The position numbers were made by a program, and so were the translations under genes. A stretch of DNA of 8,116 bases from an uncultured Collinsella sp. (GTDB lineage Bacteria; Actinomycetota; Coriobacteriia; Coriobacteriales; Coriobacteriaceae). Below are positions 1-6,727 of the stretch, piece by piece; positions within the stretch are counted from its first letter, which is position 1, and each line of letters begins with the position of its first letter. The notes under the pieces are model-generated. The model saw only the letters and a program-made list of their open reading frames with translations. It searched no databases and was not told the DNA's origin. The stretch lies in the NCBI GenBank assembly GCA_900550595.1, contig URTB01000056.1, positions 1-8,116 on the forward strand. The letters run 5' to 3'.

Positions 1-14
1 TGGGAATCAGCCAT
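1..14 (-). CDS. murC: Start of next dcw gene, probably murC (UDP-MurNAc--L-alanine ligase), cut by window edge
   Basis: Only four codons and two bases lie in the window: ATG at 14-12, reading Met-Ala-Asp-Ser. An AAGGAG ribosome-binding sequence (minus strand, 31-26) lies 11 bases upstream of the ATG, a usable if slightly long spacing. The gene is on the same strand as murG and follows it after a 97-base spacer. The name is inferred from synteny alone: in many Gram-positive and actinobacterial dcw clusters, murC, which adds L-Ala to UDP-MurNAc, follows murG. Nothing in four residues can confirm it; murB or ftsQ would be the alternatives. Confidence 0.4.
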
Positions 15-111
15 GTGCTCGTGTACTCCTTGCGTAAACACTGCCTGTAACCCGTCTACTGTACCGCACCTACCGCATCCGCGCGAGGGCGACCCGCGAT
101 ATCCCGTCTAA
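15..111 (-). other. Non-coding spacer between murG and the next gene, with short repeats and a GC hairpin
   Basis: This 97-base spacer interrupts an otherwise tightly packed gene series. It contains a possible hairpin at 82-98 (six pairs including one G-U, five-base loop). It also has an 8-base direct repeat CCCGTCTA at 51-58 and 103-110, and TACCGCA twice, at 62-68 and 71-77, nine bases apart. The hairpin is not followed by a T-run on the minus strand, so it does not look like an intrinsic terminator. I could not find a convincing -35/-10 pair for the next gene. It may simply be a loose junction, or it may hold a regulatory site. Confidence 0.5.
26..31 (-). promoter_or_regulatory. Ribosome-binding site of the gene starting at 14
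   Basis: The minus strand reads AAGGAG here, a near-perfect Shine-Dalgarno core, 11 bases before the ATG at 14. It is the main evidence that a real gene begins at the left edge of the window. Confidence 0.55.
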
Positions 112-1227
112 CTAACGCAATCCTTCTACCGCGTCTGCCAAAAGGACGGCAGCGCGGTCCTGGGCCAAACCGCGAGCCGCCTGACGCATGGCATCGCGCG
201 CCTGCGCATCATCGATAAGATGCAGCAGCTCATCGGCAAACGCCCGGGTGTCGATATCGGCATCGGCGCAGAGCACGCCAGCACCGGCATCGACCAGATA
301 GCGGGCATTGGTGGTCTGATGATCGGCCGTCGCATGCGGATACGGCACCAGTACCGAAGGTGTGGCAAGGGCCGCGATCTCGGCAACGCTCGAAGCGCCC
401 GAGCGCGAGAGGACCAAATCGGCCGCGGCCAGCATATCGCCCATATTGTCGATGTAGGGCTGGACGCGATACCGCTTCGCCTCCTCGGGCATCAGGGCAA
501 GAGCACGCTCGGTGTCCTCGAAGCCATCGGCGCCCGTCGAATGCAAAACATAGAGATTATCGCGCGAGAGCAACTCGTTTTTAAGCGAAGCCACGCGCTC
601 ATTAAGATGTTGAGCACCAAGTGAGCCGCCAAAAACCAGCAGGAGTGTGGCGTCCTCAGGCACGTCGAGAGCCCTGCGACCGCGAACCCGATCCCCCTCG
701 ATCACAGAACGGCGCACGGGGTTGCCGGTCATGAGCACATGGTCAGGATCGCCCTCACGCTCAAACACGGAACGTGCTGCCGGCACCGAGATGCAAACGC
801 GGGCGGCATGCGAACTCATCATCTTGTTAGCAAGGCCCGGAACGGAGTTCTGTTCATGCAGCAGATACGGAATGCCCGCGTCTTTGCACCAGCCCAGAAG
901 CGGGACCTCGACATAGGCGCCAAAACCTATAGCGACATCGGGCTTGCAGGCTTTAGAAAAATGGCTGCCGAGCGCGCGCTTCGCCTTATAGACACGCCAC
1001 AGCGAGCTCAATGCCGTCCAAGGGCGAGAGCGGTCGAAGCCCGTAACCGTAATCGGCACAAAATCGAACCCTGCCTCGGGAACCAGACGACCCTCGAGCT
1101 TATGCGACTGACCCACAAACACAACGTGGTGGCCACGGTCACGTAGCTCCTCGGCCAAGGCAAGTGCGGGGTTGATATGTCCCGCCGTGCCGCCGGCTGC
1201 GATAGCAACGGTCATCTTATCGGTCAT
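112..1227 (-). CDS. murG: MurG, UDP-GlcNAc : lipid I N-acetylglucosaminyltransferase (lipid II synthesis)
   Basis: MurG transfers GlcNAc from UDP-GlcNAc to lipid I on the inner face of the membrane, giving lipid II, the substrate of FtsW and FtsI. The 371 residues match the family's usual length and the two-domain GT-B fold (glycosyltransferase family 28). The N-terminal glycine-rich loop GGTAGHINP is at 12-20, HEQNSVPG at 124-131, GNPVR at 168-172, the second glycine loop GGSLGA at 200-205, the UDP-GlcNAc signature RSGASSVAE at 275-283 and ADHQTTNA at 301-308. The ATG at 1227 is chosen because GAAGGGA (minus strand 1239-1233) precedes it by five bases; a second in-frame ATG at 1215 has no well-placed site. 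The start overlaps the end of ftsW by 11 bases, suggesting coupled translation. One oddity is GFGAYVEVP at 101-109, where many MurG proteins have a GGY-SGP pattern. The stop is TAG. Confidence 0.97.
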   Translation of the reverse strand: MTDKMTVAIAAGGTAGHINPALALAEELRDRGHHVVFVGQSHKLEGRLVPEAGFDFVPITVTGFDRSRPWTALSSLWRVYKAKRALGSHFSKACKPDVAIGFGAYVEVPLLGWCKDAGIPYLLHEQNSVPGLANKMMSSHAARVCISVPAARSVFEREGDPDHVLMTGNPVRRSVIEGDRVRGRRALDVPEDATLLLVFGGSLGAQHLNERVASLKNELLSRDNLYVLHSTGADGFEDTERALALMPEEAKRYRVQPYIDNMGDMLAAADLVLSRSGASSVAEIAALATPSVLVPYPHATADHQTTNARYLVDAGAGVLCADADIDTRAFADELLHLIDDAQARDAMRQAARGLAQDRAAVLLADAVEGLR

Positions 1228-2731
1228 GGTAGTCCCTTCGTACGCGCGGCCCCTGGTCGTCGGTGCGCAAGCGCGCCGACGGGTCCGAATTCAAGTCGAT
1301 CCGATTATATCCGCCACCCGTATTGCGCGGCGTCGGTCGTTGCGGGTGACTCTGCGGCACCGAGCGCGGACGAGCATCCGACTCCGAAGCAAAACCGTTC
1401 AAGACGGTAAAACCGCCACGCGACGAGCGCTCCCCACGCGTATGGGGAACACCGGCAGTGCTCTCGTCCATAACGGCAAAGCTATCGCGACGACGATCGT
1501 ATTCATCGCGTCGAGCGCTCTCGTGCGACACGCGCAAAATAAGCCCGGCGAGCATGAGCGACACGATAATCGACGAGCCGCCATAGCTGATAAACGGCAG
1601 CGGCTTACCCGTCATAGGAAACACGTTGAGAATACCCAGCGCGTTGATCAAAAACTGCACCGCGAGGATAACCGCAGAGCCCGAAGCCATGAGCGCCCCG
1701 CGACGATCGGCGGCCTGCTCGGCAATTCGAAACGCCGAGTAGATCAGCATCGCAAACACCAAGAAAAACAGCAGCGTCCCCAAAAAGCCAACCTCCTCGC
1801 CAATGATGGCCAGGATGTAGTCGTTGTGAGCCTCGGGCAAATACGAGTACTTCATGGTTGAGTTGCCGATACCGCGGCCGAACAGTCCGCCCGAAGCAAA
1901 CGCCATAATGGCGAGCGTTGCCTGATACCCGTCTCCATATTCATCTGCCCAAGGGTTCAAGAGAACCTGAATGCGCACTATACGGTACGGCTCGACGACA
2001 AGAGCGATCACGATGATGACGGCGCCAGCAAGAATCGCACCGATAATGTATTTTGGGTCAAGGCCGGCAAAGAGCGCCATGCACATGATCGTCAACAGAA
2101 TAATCAGGATGGTGCCAAAGTCGGGCTGAATAAAAATCAAGACGAGCGATATGCCCAAATATAAGCCCATGCCCTTAAGGAACTCATTGATGTTACCGCC
2201 GGGCGAAAACACGCGATCGAGCATGATGGCAGAATAGGCAATGGCAAACGGCTTGAGAAACTCCGATGGCTGAAACTGAATGCCGGCAATGCTCAGCCAA
2301 CGCGTAGCGCCACGGCTGCCGCTACCAAAGAGGAACACCGCAAGCAGCAAGATCATCATAGCGATAAGGGCAAGTTTAAGCGCCCCTTCGCCAAACCAGC
2401 TATCGGGTGCAACGCGCGCGATGAACTCGAGGGCAGCAACACCGACGACAGTGAACATAAACTGCCGGAACAAAAAGTAGGTCGCGGAGTCGTTCTCGTG
2501 AAGCGCCTCGACTGAAGAAGCCGAGTACACCATAAGCAGGCCAAAACAGACCAGCGAGAACAGGCAGGTCAAAAAGACCAGGCGGGGTCGCATGATACGT
2601 GCGGGGACGCCGGCGATATAACGTTCGCCGATGCCCTGCGTGCGACGACCGGCGCGCGGCGTGATGCACTGCGAGGAAGCACGGTCCGAGTCGGGCCTCC
2701 TCATATTCTGTCGGGGGCTCTCCTCTCTCAC
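1217..2731 (-). CDS. ftsW: FtsW, septal SEDS-family peptidoglycan glycosyltransferase
   Basis: FtsW polymerises lipid II into glycan strands at the division septum, working with the class B penicillin-binding protein FtsI encoded upstream. About ten hydrophobic segments run from residue 50 to 400, as expected for SEDS proteins. Family motifs, counted from the GTG, are GSRGATRW (138-145), QPSEFLK (154-160), QPDFGT (202-207), PEAHND with the presumed catalytic Asp at 304, GEE (311-313) and GKPLPFISYGGSS (375-387). A hydrophilic Arg/Ser-rich tail of about 100 residues (403-504) follows the last membrane segment. The start is uncertain: no ATG lies near the end of murD. I prefer GTG at 2731, six bases after AGGGG; TTG at 2737 would touch that site, and ATG at 2704 leaves GAGGAG 15 bases away. 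The choice shifts only a variable cytoplasmic N-terminus. FtsW rather than RodA is favoured by the dcw position. The stop is TAA, inside murG. Confidence 0.95.
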   Translation of the reverse strand: MREESPRQNMRRPDSDRASSQCITPRAGRRTQGIGERYIAGVPARIMRPRLVFLTCLFSLVCFGLLMVYSASSVEALHENDSATYFLFRQFMFTVVGVAALEFIARVAPDSWFGEGALKLALIAMMILLLAVFLFGSGSRGATRWLSIAGIQFQPSEFLKPFAIAYSAIMLDRVFSPGGNINEFLKGMGLYLGISLVLIFIQPDFGTILIILLTIMCMALFAGLDPKYIIGAILAGAVIIVIALVVEPYRIVRIQVLLNPWADEYGDGYQATLAIMAFASGGLFGRGIGNSTMKYSYLPEAHNDYILAIIGEEVGFLGTLLFFLVFAMLIYSAFRIAEQAADRRGALMASGSAVILAVQFLINALGILNVFPMTGKPLPFISYGGSSIIVSLMLAGLILRVSHESARRDEYDRRRDSFAVMDESTAGVPHTRGERSSRGGFTVLNGFASESDARPRSVPQSHPQRPTPRNTGGGYNRIDLNSDPSARLRTDDQGPRVRRDYHDR

Positions 2732-2737
2732 CGGCAA

Positions 2738-2742
2738 CCCCT
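2738..2742 (-). promoter_or_regulatory. Ribosome-binding site that favours the GTG start of ftsW
   Basis: The minus strand reads AGGGG here, overlapping the TAG stop of murD. It lies six bases before GTG at 2731 but directly abuts the TTG at 2737, so it supports the GTG start and termination-coupled initiation after murD. Confidence 0.45.
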
Positions 2743-4147
2743 ATTCCATTTGCGTATTGGACGCAGCGGCAAGCTGGGCCACATAGTCCTTAAACACGCG
2801 ACCGCGCTCCTCGTAGCCCGAGAACTCATCGAACGAAGAGCAGGCGGGCGACAGTAAGATCACATCGCCGCGGCTCGAGAGCGAACGGGCAACGTCCACG
2901 GCATCGCGCAGGTCGTCGGCCTGGGCGATATCGACATCACCGTCGACATCCGCCTCGTCCATAGCGGCGGTAAAGCGCTCGCGCGCGTCGCCAAAGCAGA
3001 CCACCGAGCGAACGTTATCCATCACAACGCGGGCAAAGGACTCGAGCGGCGTGCCCTTATCGTGACCGCCGAGCAGCAAGATCACATCGTCATCGGGAAA
3101 CGCCGTCAGGGCCTTTTCGACCGCATCGGTGTTCGTTGCCTTGGAATCGTTAACATAGCGCACGCCATCGATCTCGCCACAGGGCTCAACGCGGTGCTCC
3201 AGCGGCTGGAACGAGACCAGGCCGCGACACACACCTTCAACATCGGCGCCGACCGTCAGGGCCGCCGTGGCAGCACACAGGGCATTGATTACATTGTGAT
3301 GGCCCGAAATCTTAAGCTCGGACGTATCGACGAGCGGGGTCTCGACGCCCTTCAGGCGAACGACCATCTTGCCATCGCGCACAAATGCGGCGTCCTCGCC
3401 CGCAGGCTCGTCAAAAGCAACCTTGCAGATGCGACGGCCCGGAACATAGATGTACTCATCGAACTCGTGGATACCGGCATCCTCGACGTCAACAATCACC
3501 AGGTCATCGTCGACCATATTCTCGAAGAGCTTAATCTTGGCGAGCGCATAGTTCTTATGGCTCTTATGCCAGCCCAGATGGTCGGGGGTAATGTTGAGCA
3601 GCACCGCCACACGGGGGTGAAGCTCCTGGGTCGTTGCGATCTGATAGCTCGAAAGCTCCGCCACAAACCACTCGTTATGCGCACGGCCATCGATCTCGTT
3701 CACCGGAGGCTCGCCAATGTTGCCGACAGCAACGCTCGCCTCGCCCGCTGCCTTAAGCAGGTAATCGGTCAGTGACGTGGTTGTCGTCTTGCCGTTGGTG
3801 CCCGTAATGGCAATCCAATTTTGGGGAGACAGACGGTAGGCAAACTCGGGCTCACCCATAATCTGGGCAGCGTGATCACGGCCAGCCTTAAAGAATGCCG
3901 AGAACTCCGAGATGCCCGGACACGTCACGCATACATCAAACGCGCCCTCGACCTGCTCGGTTCCGTAGACAAACGATGCCCCGTGCGCCTCGAGCGAGCG
4001 CGTGGCATCGTTGGGCTCGGACGTGCCGCCACCGTAAACGGTAACGGCACTCACACGCTCGGGATGTGCAAGCGCCCAGCGAGCGACATCAAGACCGGAC
4101 TTACCCTGGCCCAAAACGAGCAGCCTAAAGACATCAGCAAGAGGCAT
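2741..4147 (-). CDS. murD: MurD, UDP-N-acetylmuramoyl-L-alanine--D-glutamate ligase
   Basis: MurD is the cytoplasmic ATP-dependent ligase that adds D-glutamate, the second residue of the peptidoglycan stem. At 468 residues it has the normal Mur-ligase three-domain length. A Rossmann-like N-terminal loop GQGKSG lies at 13-18. The ATP P-loop TGTNGKTTTT is at 115-124, ELSSYQ at 164-169 and NITPDHLGWH at 185-194. Lys204 in ALAK is in the position of the carbamylated lysine. LEHRVE follows at 316-321, DSKATNTDA at 334-342, GGHDKG at 360-365 and the MurD-specific C-terminal signature SPACSSFDEF at 433-442. The start at 4147 is the first ATG after the mraY stop, which lies in the same frame nine bases upstream. 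No strong Shine-Dalgarno sequence is visible, so translation is probably coupled to mraY. The stop is TAG. Identification as MurD rather than MurE or MurF rests on the C-terminal motif. Confidence 0.97.
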   Translation of the reverse strand: MPLADVFRLLVLGQGKSGLDVARWALAHPERVSAVTVYGGGTSEPNDATRSLEAHGASFVYGTEQVEGAFDVCVTCPGISEFSAFFKAGRDHAAQIMGEPEFAYRLSPQNWIAITGTNGKTTTTSLTDYLLKAAGEASVAVGNIGEPPVNEIDGRAHNEWFVAELSSYQIATTQELHPRVAVLLNITPDHLGWHKSHKNYALAKIKLFENMVDDDLVIVDVEDAGIHEFDEYIYVPGRRICKVAFDEPAGEDAAFVRDGKMVVRLKGVETPLVDTSELKISGHHNVINALCAATAALTVGADVEGVCRGLVSFQPLEHRVEPCGEIDGVRYVNDSKATNTDAVEKALTAFPDDDVILLLGGHDKGTPLESFARVVMDNVRSVVCFGDARERFTAAMDEADVDGDVDIAQADDLRDAVDVARSLSSRGDVILLSPACSSFDEFSGYEERGRVFKDYVAQLAAASNTQME

Positions 4148-4156
4148 GAAAGACCA

Positions 4157-5176
4157 CTATCCCAACTGGAAGAACAACGCGAGGCCCAGGGCTCCGAAGG
4201 CCGCGGCGACAATCCAAAAACGGATGACGACCTTGGTCTCGGCCCAGCCCTTCTTTTCAAAATGATGATGAATGGGCGCCATAAGGAAGACGCGCTTGTG
4301 CGTAAAGTGGAAATAGACAACCTGGATCATGACCGACAGGGTCTCGACGATAAACAGACCGCCGATGATGAGGGAAACGACTTCGGTGTTGGTCATGATG
4401 GAGGTGCAGGCAAAAGCGGCACCCAGGGCAAGCGAGCCGGTATCGCCCATAAAGATGCTCGCCGGATAGCAGTTGAACCACAAAAAGCCCAGGCAGGCGC
4501 CGGCGCACGCCGTGCAGAAGATGGACAGGTTCACATCGCCGTGCAAAAACGCCATGGCAGCCATGGCCAGCATGGCGATCATGGAGGTGCCGCCGGCAAG
4601 ACCGTCCAAGCCGTCGGTGAGGTTTACGGCGTTGGAAAGGCCCGCGATCATCAGCCAGCAAAAGACAAGGTAGAGCCACGGAAAAGAGAGGCCACAAATG
4701 GTGGTCGAGAGCACACCAAGGTCGATCGTCAGGCCACCGGGGAAACGAATCTCGGGGGCGACGCCGCACCAGTTGACAGCAAGCACGGTAAAGGCAACGC
4801 AGATGAGGGTAAGGCCAATCATCTTGGCGTGAGGCGTCAGGCCGAGCGAGCGGCCGTGCGTGACAGAAGTCAGGTCGTCGATGAGGCCAAGAACGCCGGT
4901 TGCCAGCGTGGCGAGCAGCACAAGCACGAGCTCGGTGGTGAGCTTTCCCATCAAAAGGCAGGTCAGCGAAACGGCAACCAGGATGATGACGCCACCCATG
5001 GTGGGCGTGCCCTGCTTAATCAGGTGACGCTTGGGGCCATCGGCGCGAACCTGCTGGCCGATGCCCTCGACCTTCAGGAGCTTAATCCACCACGGCATAA
5101 GCAGCATCGCGATGACGGCGGCGATGCCCAATCCCAAAAATGCCTGGTACGTAGGATACGAAGGATTGCCGAACAT
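4157..5176 (-). CDS. mraY: MraY, phospho-MurNAc-pentapeptide transferase (lipid I synthesis)
   Basis: MraY is an integral membrane enzyme that transfers phospho-MurNAc-pentapeptide from UDP to undecaprenyl phosphate, making lipid I. The 339 residues show the hydrophobic pattern of the ten-helix family. Conserved cytoplasmic motifs appear in order: GTPTMGG (56-62), the metal-site Asp pair at 100-101 in LIDDLTS, NAVNLTDGLDGLAGG (182-196), FMGDTGSLALG (242-252) and the PIHHHFEKKGW loop (301-311) with its three histidines. All expected catalytic positions are present. The ATG at 5176 comes one codon after the in-frame TAG of murF, so no earlier start is possible. GGAAGG on the minus strand (5195-5190) is the best ribosome-binding sequence, at a long spacing of 13 bases within the end of murF, which suggests translational coupling. 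Its place between murF and murD is classical dcw order. The stop is TAG. Confidence 0.98.
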   Translation of the reverse strand: MFGNPSYPTYQAFLGLGIAAVIAMLLMPWWIKLLKVEGIGQQVRADGPKRHLIKQGTPTMGGVIILVAVSLTCLLMGKLTTELVLVLLATLATGVLGLIDDLTSVTHGRSLGLTPHAKMIGLTLICVAFTVLAVNWCGVAPEIRFPGGLTIDLGVLSTTICGLSFPWLYLVFCWLMIAGLSNAVNLTDGLDGLAGGTSMIAMLAMAAMAFLHGDVNLSIFCTACAGACLGFLWFNCYPASIFMGDTGSLALGAAFACTSIMTNTEVVSLIIGGLFIVETLSVMIQVVYFHFTHKRVFLMAPIHHHFEKKGWAETKVVIRFWIVAAAFGALGLALFFQLG

Positions 5177-5179
5177 GGA

Positions 5180-6604
5180 CTAGCACACACCTTCCACAAA
5201 GCGATCGAGCTCAACGAAGCGTGAGCCCTTGACCAGCACGACATCATGCTGCTCAAGAGCGCCGCCCATACGGTCGAGCACCTGCTGATAGTCGGAGAAC
5301 ACCTGAATGCGGTCCTCATCCATACCCATCATGCGCGCGGCCTCGGCCATACGCTGGGCAAGCTCACCGCCGACACATGCGAGCATATCGAGCTTCTTGG
5401 CCGCCGCATAGGCGCCCACCAGCTCATGCATGCGAGGAGCCTCGTCGCCCATCTCGCCCATCTCGCCCAGAACCGCCATGCGCGAACCCGTGCACGAAAG
5501 CGAACACAGCAGGTCGAGGCCGGCTGCCATCGATTCGGCACTGGCGTTATATGAGTCGTCGATGACGCGGGCGCCGCTCTTGGCGCGCTTGATTTCCTGA
5601 CGATGCCCGGTAATCGTAAGACCCCTAAAGGCGGCATCGATCTGCTCGGGCGTCACGCCAAGGCGATAGGCAACCGCTGCGGCCTTGACGGCATTGGGAA
5701 CGGACTGCGCGCCGGGAATGGCAAGCAGTGTATCGATAGTCTCGCCCAAGCCAAAATCGAGCGTAAAGACCGGGCGTCCCTCGTCATCAATGCGAATGTC
5801 GCACGCACGGACCTCATCGTCGTCCGAGACGCCCGCAAGCATCACGTCGACGCCCGCAGGCGCGGCAAAGGTGTCGCGGATGAACGGGGTAAAGTCGTCC
5901 TCACCACCCAAAACCAGCAACGGGAGAAGGTCTCCGGCGGCGCACATGCCGCCAACAATCTCGGATTTGGCACGAGCGATATTCTCGCGACTGCCCAGAA
6001 TACCGATATGGGAGGTGCCGATCTTGGTCACAATGGCAAGGTTGGGATTGGCGGACCGAGACATGCGCTCAATCTCGTGGAAATGGTTCATGCCCATCTC
6101 GAGCACCAGAACCTCGGTGTCGGCAGGGGCCGCCAGCACCGTGAGCGGCATACCGATCAGGTTGTTGTAGTTACCCTTGGTTGCCCAAACGCGATAGCGC
6201 TTGGCGAGCACCGCGGCGAGCACGTCCTTGGTCGTCGTCTTGCCGATAGAGCCGGTAATGCCAATTACCAGGCAGCCAAGCTCCAAACGATAAGCGTGAG
6301 CCAGGCGCAGCAAAAACTCCTCGGGGTCATCGGTATGCAGGATGGCGCAGCCCTTCTCATGGGCCAGCGAAAGCAGCTCGGCATCGGGCTCGCGCGTCAT
6401 CACTACGGCGCCGGCACCCGACTCGATGGCACGGGAAGCAAAGTCGTTGCCGTCGACCTTTTCACCCGGGAAGGCGACGAATATCGTGCCCTCCTCAACC
6501 TGGCGCGAGTCGATAACGCAACCGCGGCATACCCGATCGGCTTCTCCCGTCACGGTTCGGGCCCCTGTTGCGGCCGCGAGGTTGTTGACGGCGATCTCTA
6601 TCAT
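5180..6604 (-). CDS. murF: MurF, UDP-N-acetylmuramoyl-tripeptide--D-alanyl-D-alanine ligase
   Basis: MurF joins the D-Ala-D-Ala dipeptide to UDP-MurNAc-tripeptide using ATP, the last cytoplasmic step before MraY. The protein is 474 residues, normal for the family. The N-terminal substrate-binding domain has IDSRQVEEGTIFVAF (31-45). The P-loop GSIGKTTTK is at 118-126, followed by NYNNLIGMPLTVL (145-157) and EMGMNHFHEIE (169-179). Lys213 in RAKSEI is in the carbamylated-lysine position. GHRQE is at 333-337, the MurF-typical DDSYNASAESM at 349-359, GEMGEMG at 380-386 and VKGSR at 458-462. DDSYNA together with NYNN separates it from MurE. The ATG at 6604 has AGGGGAG (minus strand 6616-6610) five bases upstream, so the start is well supported. 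The gene follows ftsI after 123 bases, where many dcw clusters carry murE. Its TAG stop is three bases before mraY. Confidence 0.98.
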   Translation of the reverse strand: MIEIAVNNLAAATGARTVTGEADRVCRGCVIDSRQVEEGTIFVAFPGEKVDGNDFASRAIESGAGAVVMTREPDAELLSLAHEKGCAILHTDDPEEFLLRLAHAYRLELGCLVIGITGSIGKTTTKDVLAAVLAKRYRVWATKGNYNNLIGMPLTVLAAPADTEVLVLEMGMNHFHEIERMSRSANPNLAIVTKIGTSHIGILGSRENIARAKSEIVGGMCAAGDLLPLLVLGGEDDFTPFIRDTFAAPAGVDVMLAGVSDDDEVRACDIRIDDEGRPVFTLDFGLGETIDTLLAIPGAQSVPNAVKAAAVAYRLGVTPEQIDAAFRGLTITGHRQEIKRAKSGARVIDDSYNASAESMAAGLDLLCSLSCTGSRMAVLGEMGEMGDEAPRMHELVGAYAAAKKLDMLACVGGELAQRMAEAARMMGMDEDRIQVFSDYQQVLDRMGGALEQHDVVLVKGSRFVELDRFVEGVC

Positions 6605-6727
6605 TGCAGCTCCCCTGTAAACCTAATAATGCTATCGGCGTATTGTATCCCAGCGCCGCCTACGCGTGGTGCAGGGCGTGTGAACAACCCGGATTAACCG
6701 ACTGGGCATTTCATAGATAGTAACCCC
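6605..6727 (-). other. ftsI-murF spacer
   Basis: This is the largest gap between complete genes in the window (123 bases). On the minus strand it holds a -10-like TACAAT at 6647-6642, an A/T-richer stretch after it, and the murF ribosome-binding site at 6616-6610. A bulged hairpin can be drawn around 6650-6669 (CCA and CGC arms), but no T-run follows, so I do not call a terminator. No murE or other gene fits here. Two tiny reading frames, at 6714-6694 (six codons) and 6709-6632 (25 codons), are discussed in the findings and not called as genes. Confidence 0.6.
6642..6647 (-). promoter_or_regulatory. Weak candidate -10 box upstream of murF
   Basis: The minus strand reads TACAAT, five of six matches to the sigma-70-type -10 consensus TATAAT, 37 bases before the murF ATG. 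The sequence 16-18 bases further upstream (around 6664-6671) does not resemble TTGACA. It is therefore half a promoter at best, and murF may simply be read through from ftsI. Confidence 0.22.

Noticed and set aside
82..98. Intrinsic terminator after murG
   Set aside because: The GC hairpin is not followed by a T-run on the transcribed strand, and a same-strand gene with a good ribosome-binding site starts 68 bases later.
3821..5224. Plus-strand open frame of 467 codons across mraY and murD
   Set aside because: It lies wholly antisense to two clearly conserved genes, has the His/Arg/Gln-rich composition of a GC-driven shadow frame, and shows no recognisable domain or suitable ribosome-binding site.
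6650..6669. Terminator hairpin between ftsI and murF
   Set aside because: The stem is short and bulged and lacks a following T-run; the sequence after it looks more like a -10 box.
5603..6697. Plus-strand open frame of 364 codons across murF
   Set aside because: Antisense to murF, whose motifs are intact throughout; its composition again fits a shadow of a GC-rich gene.
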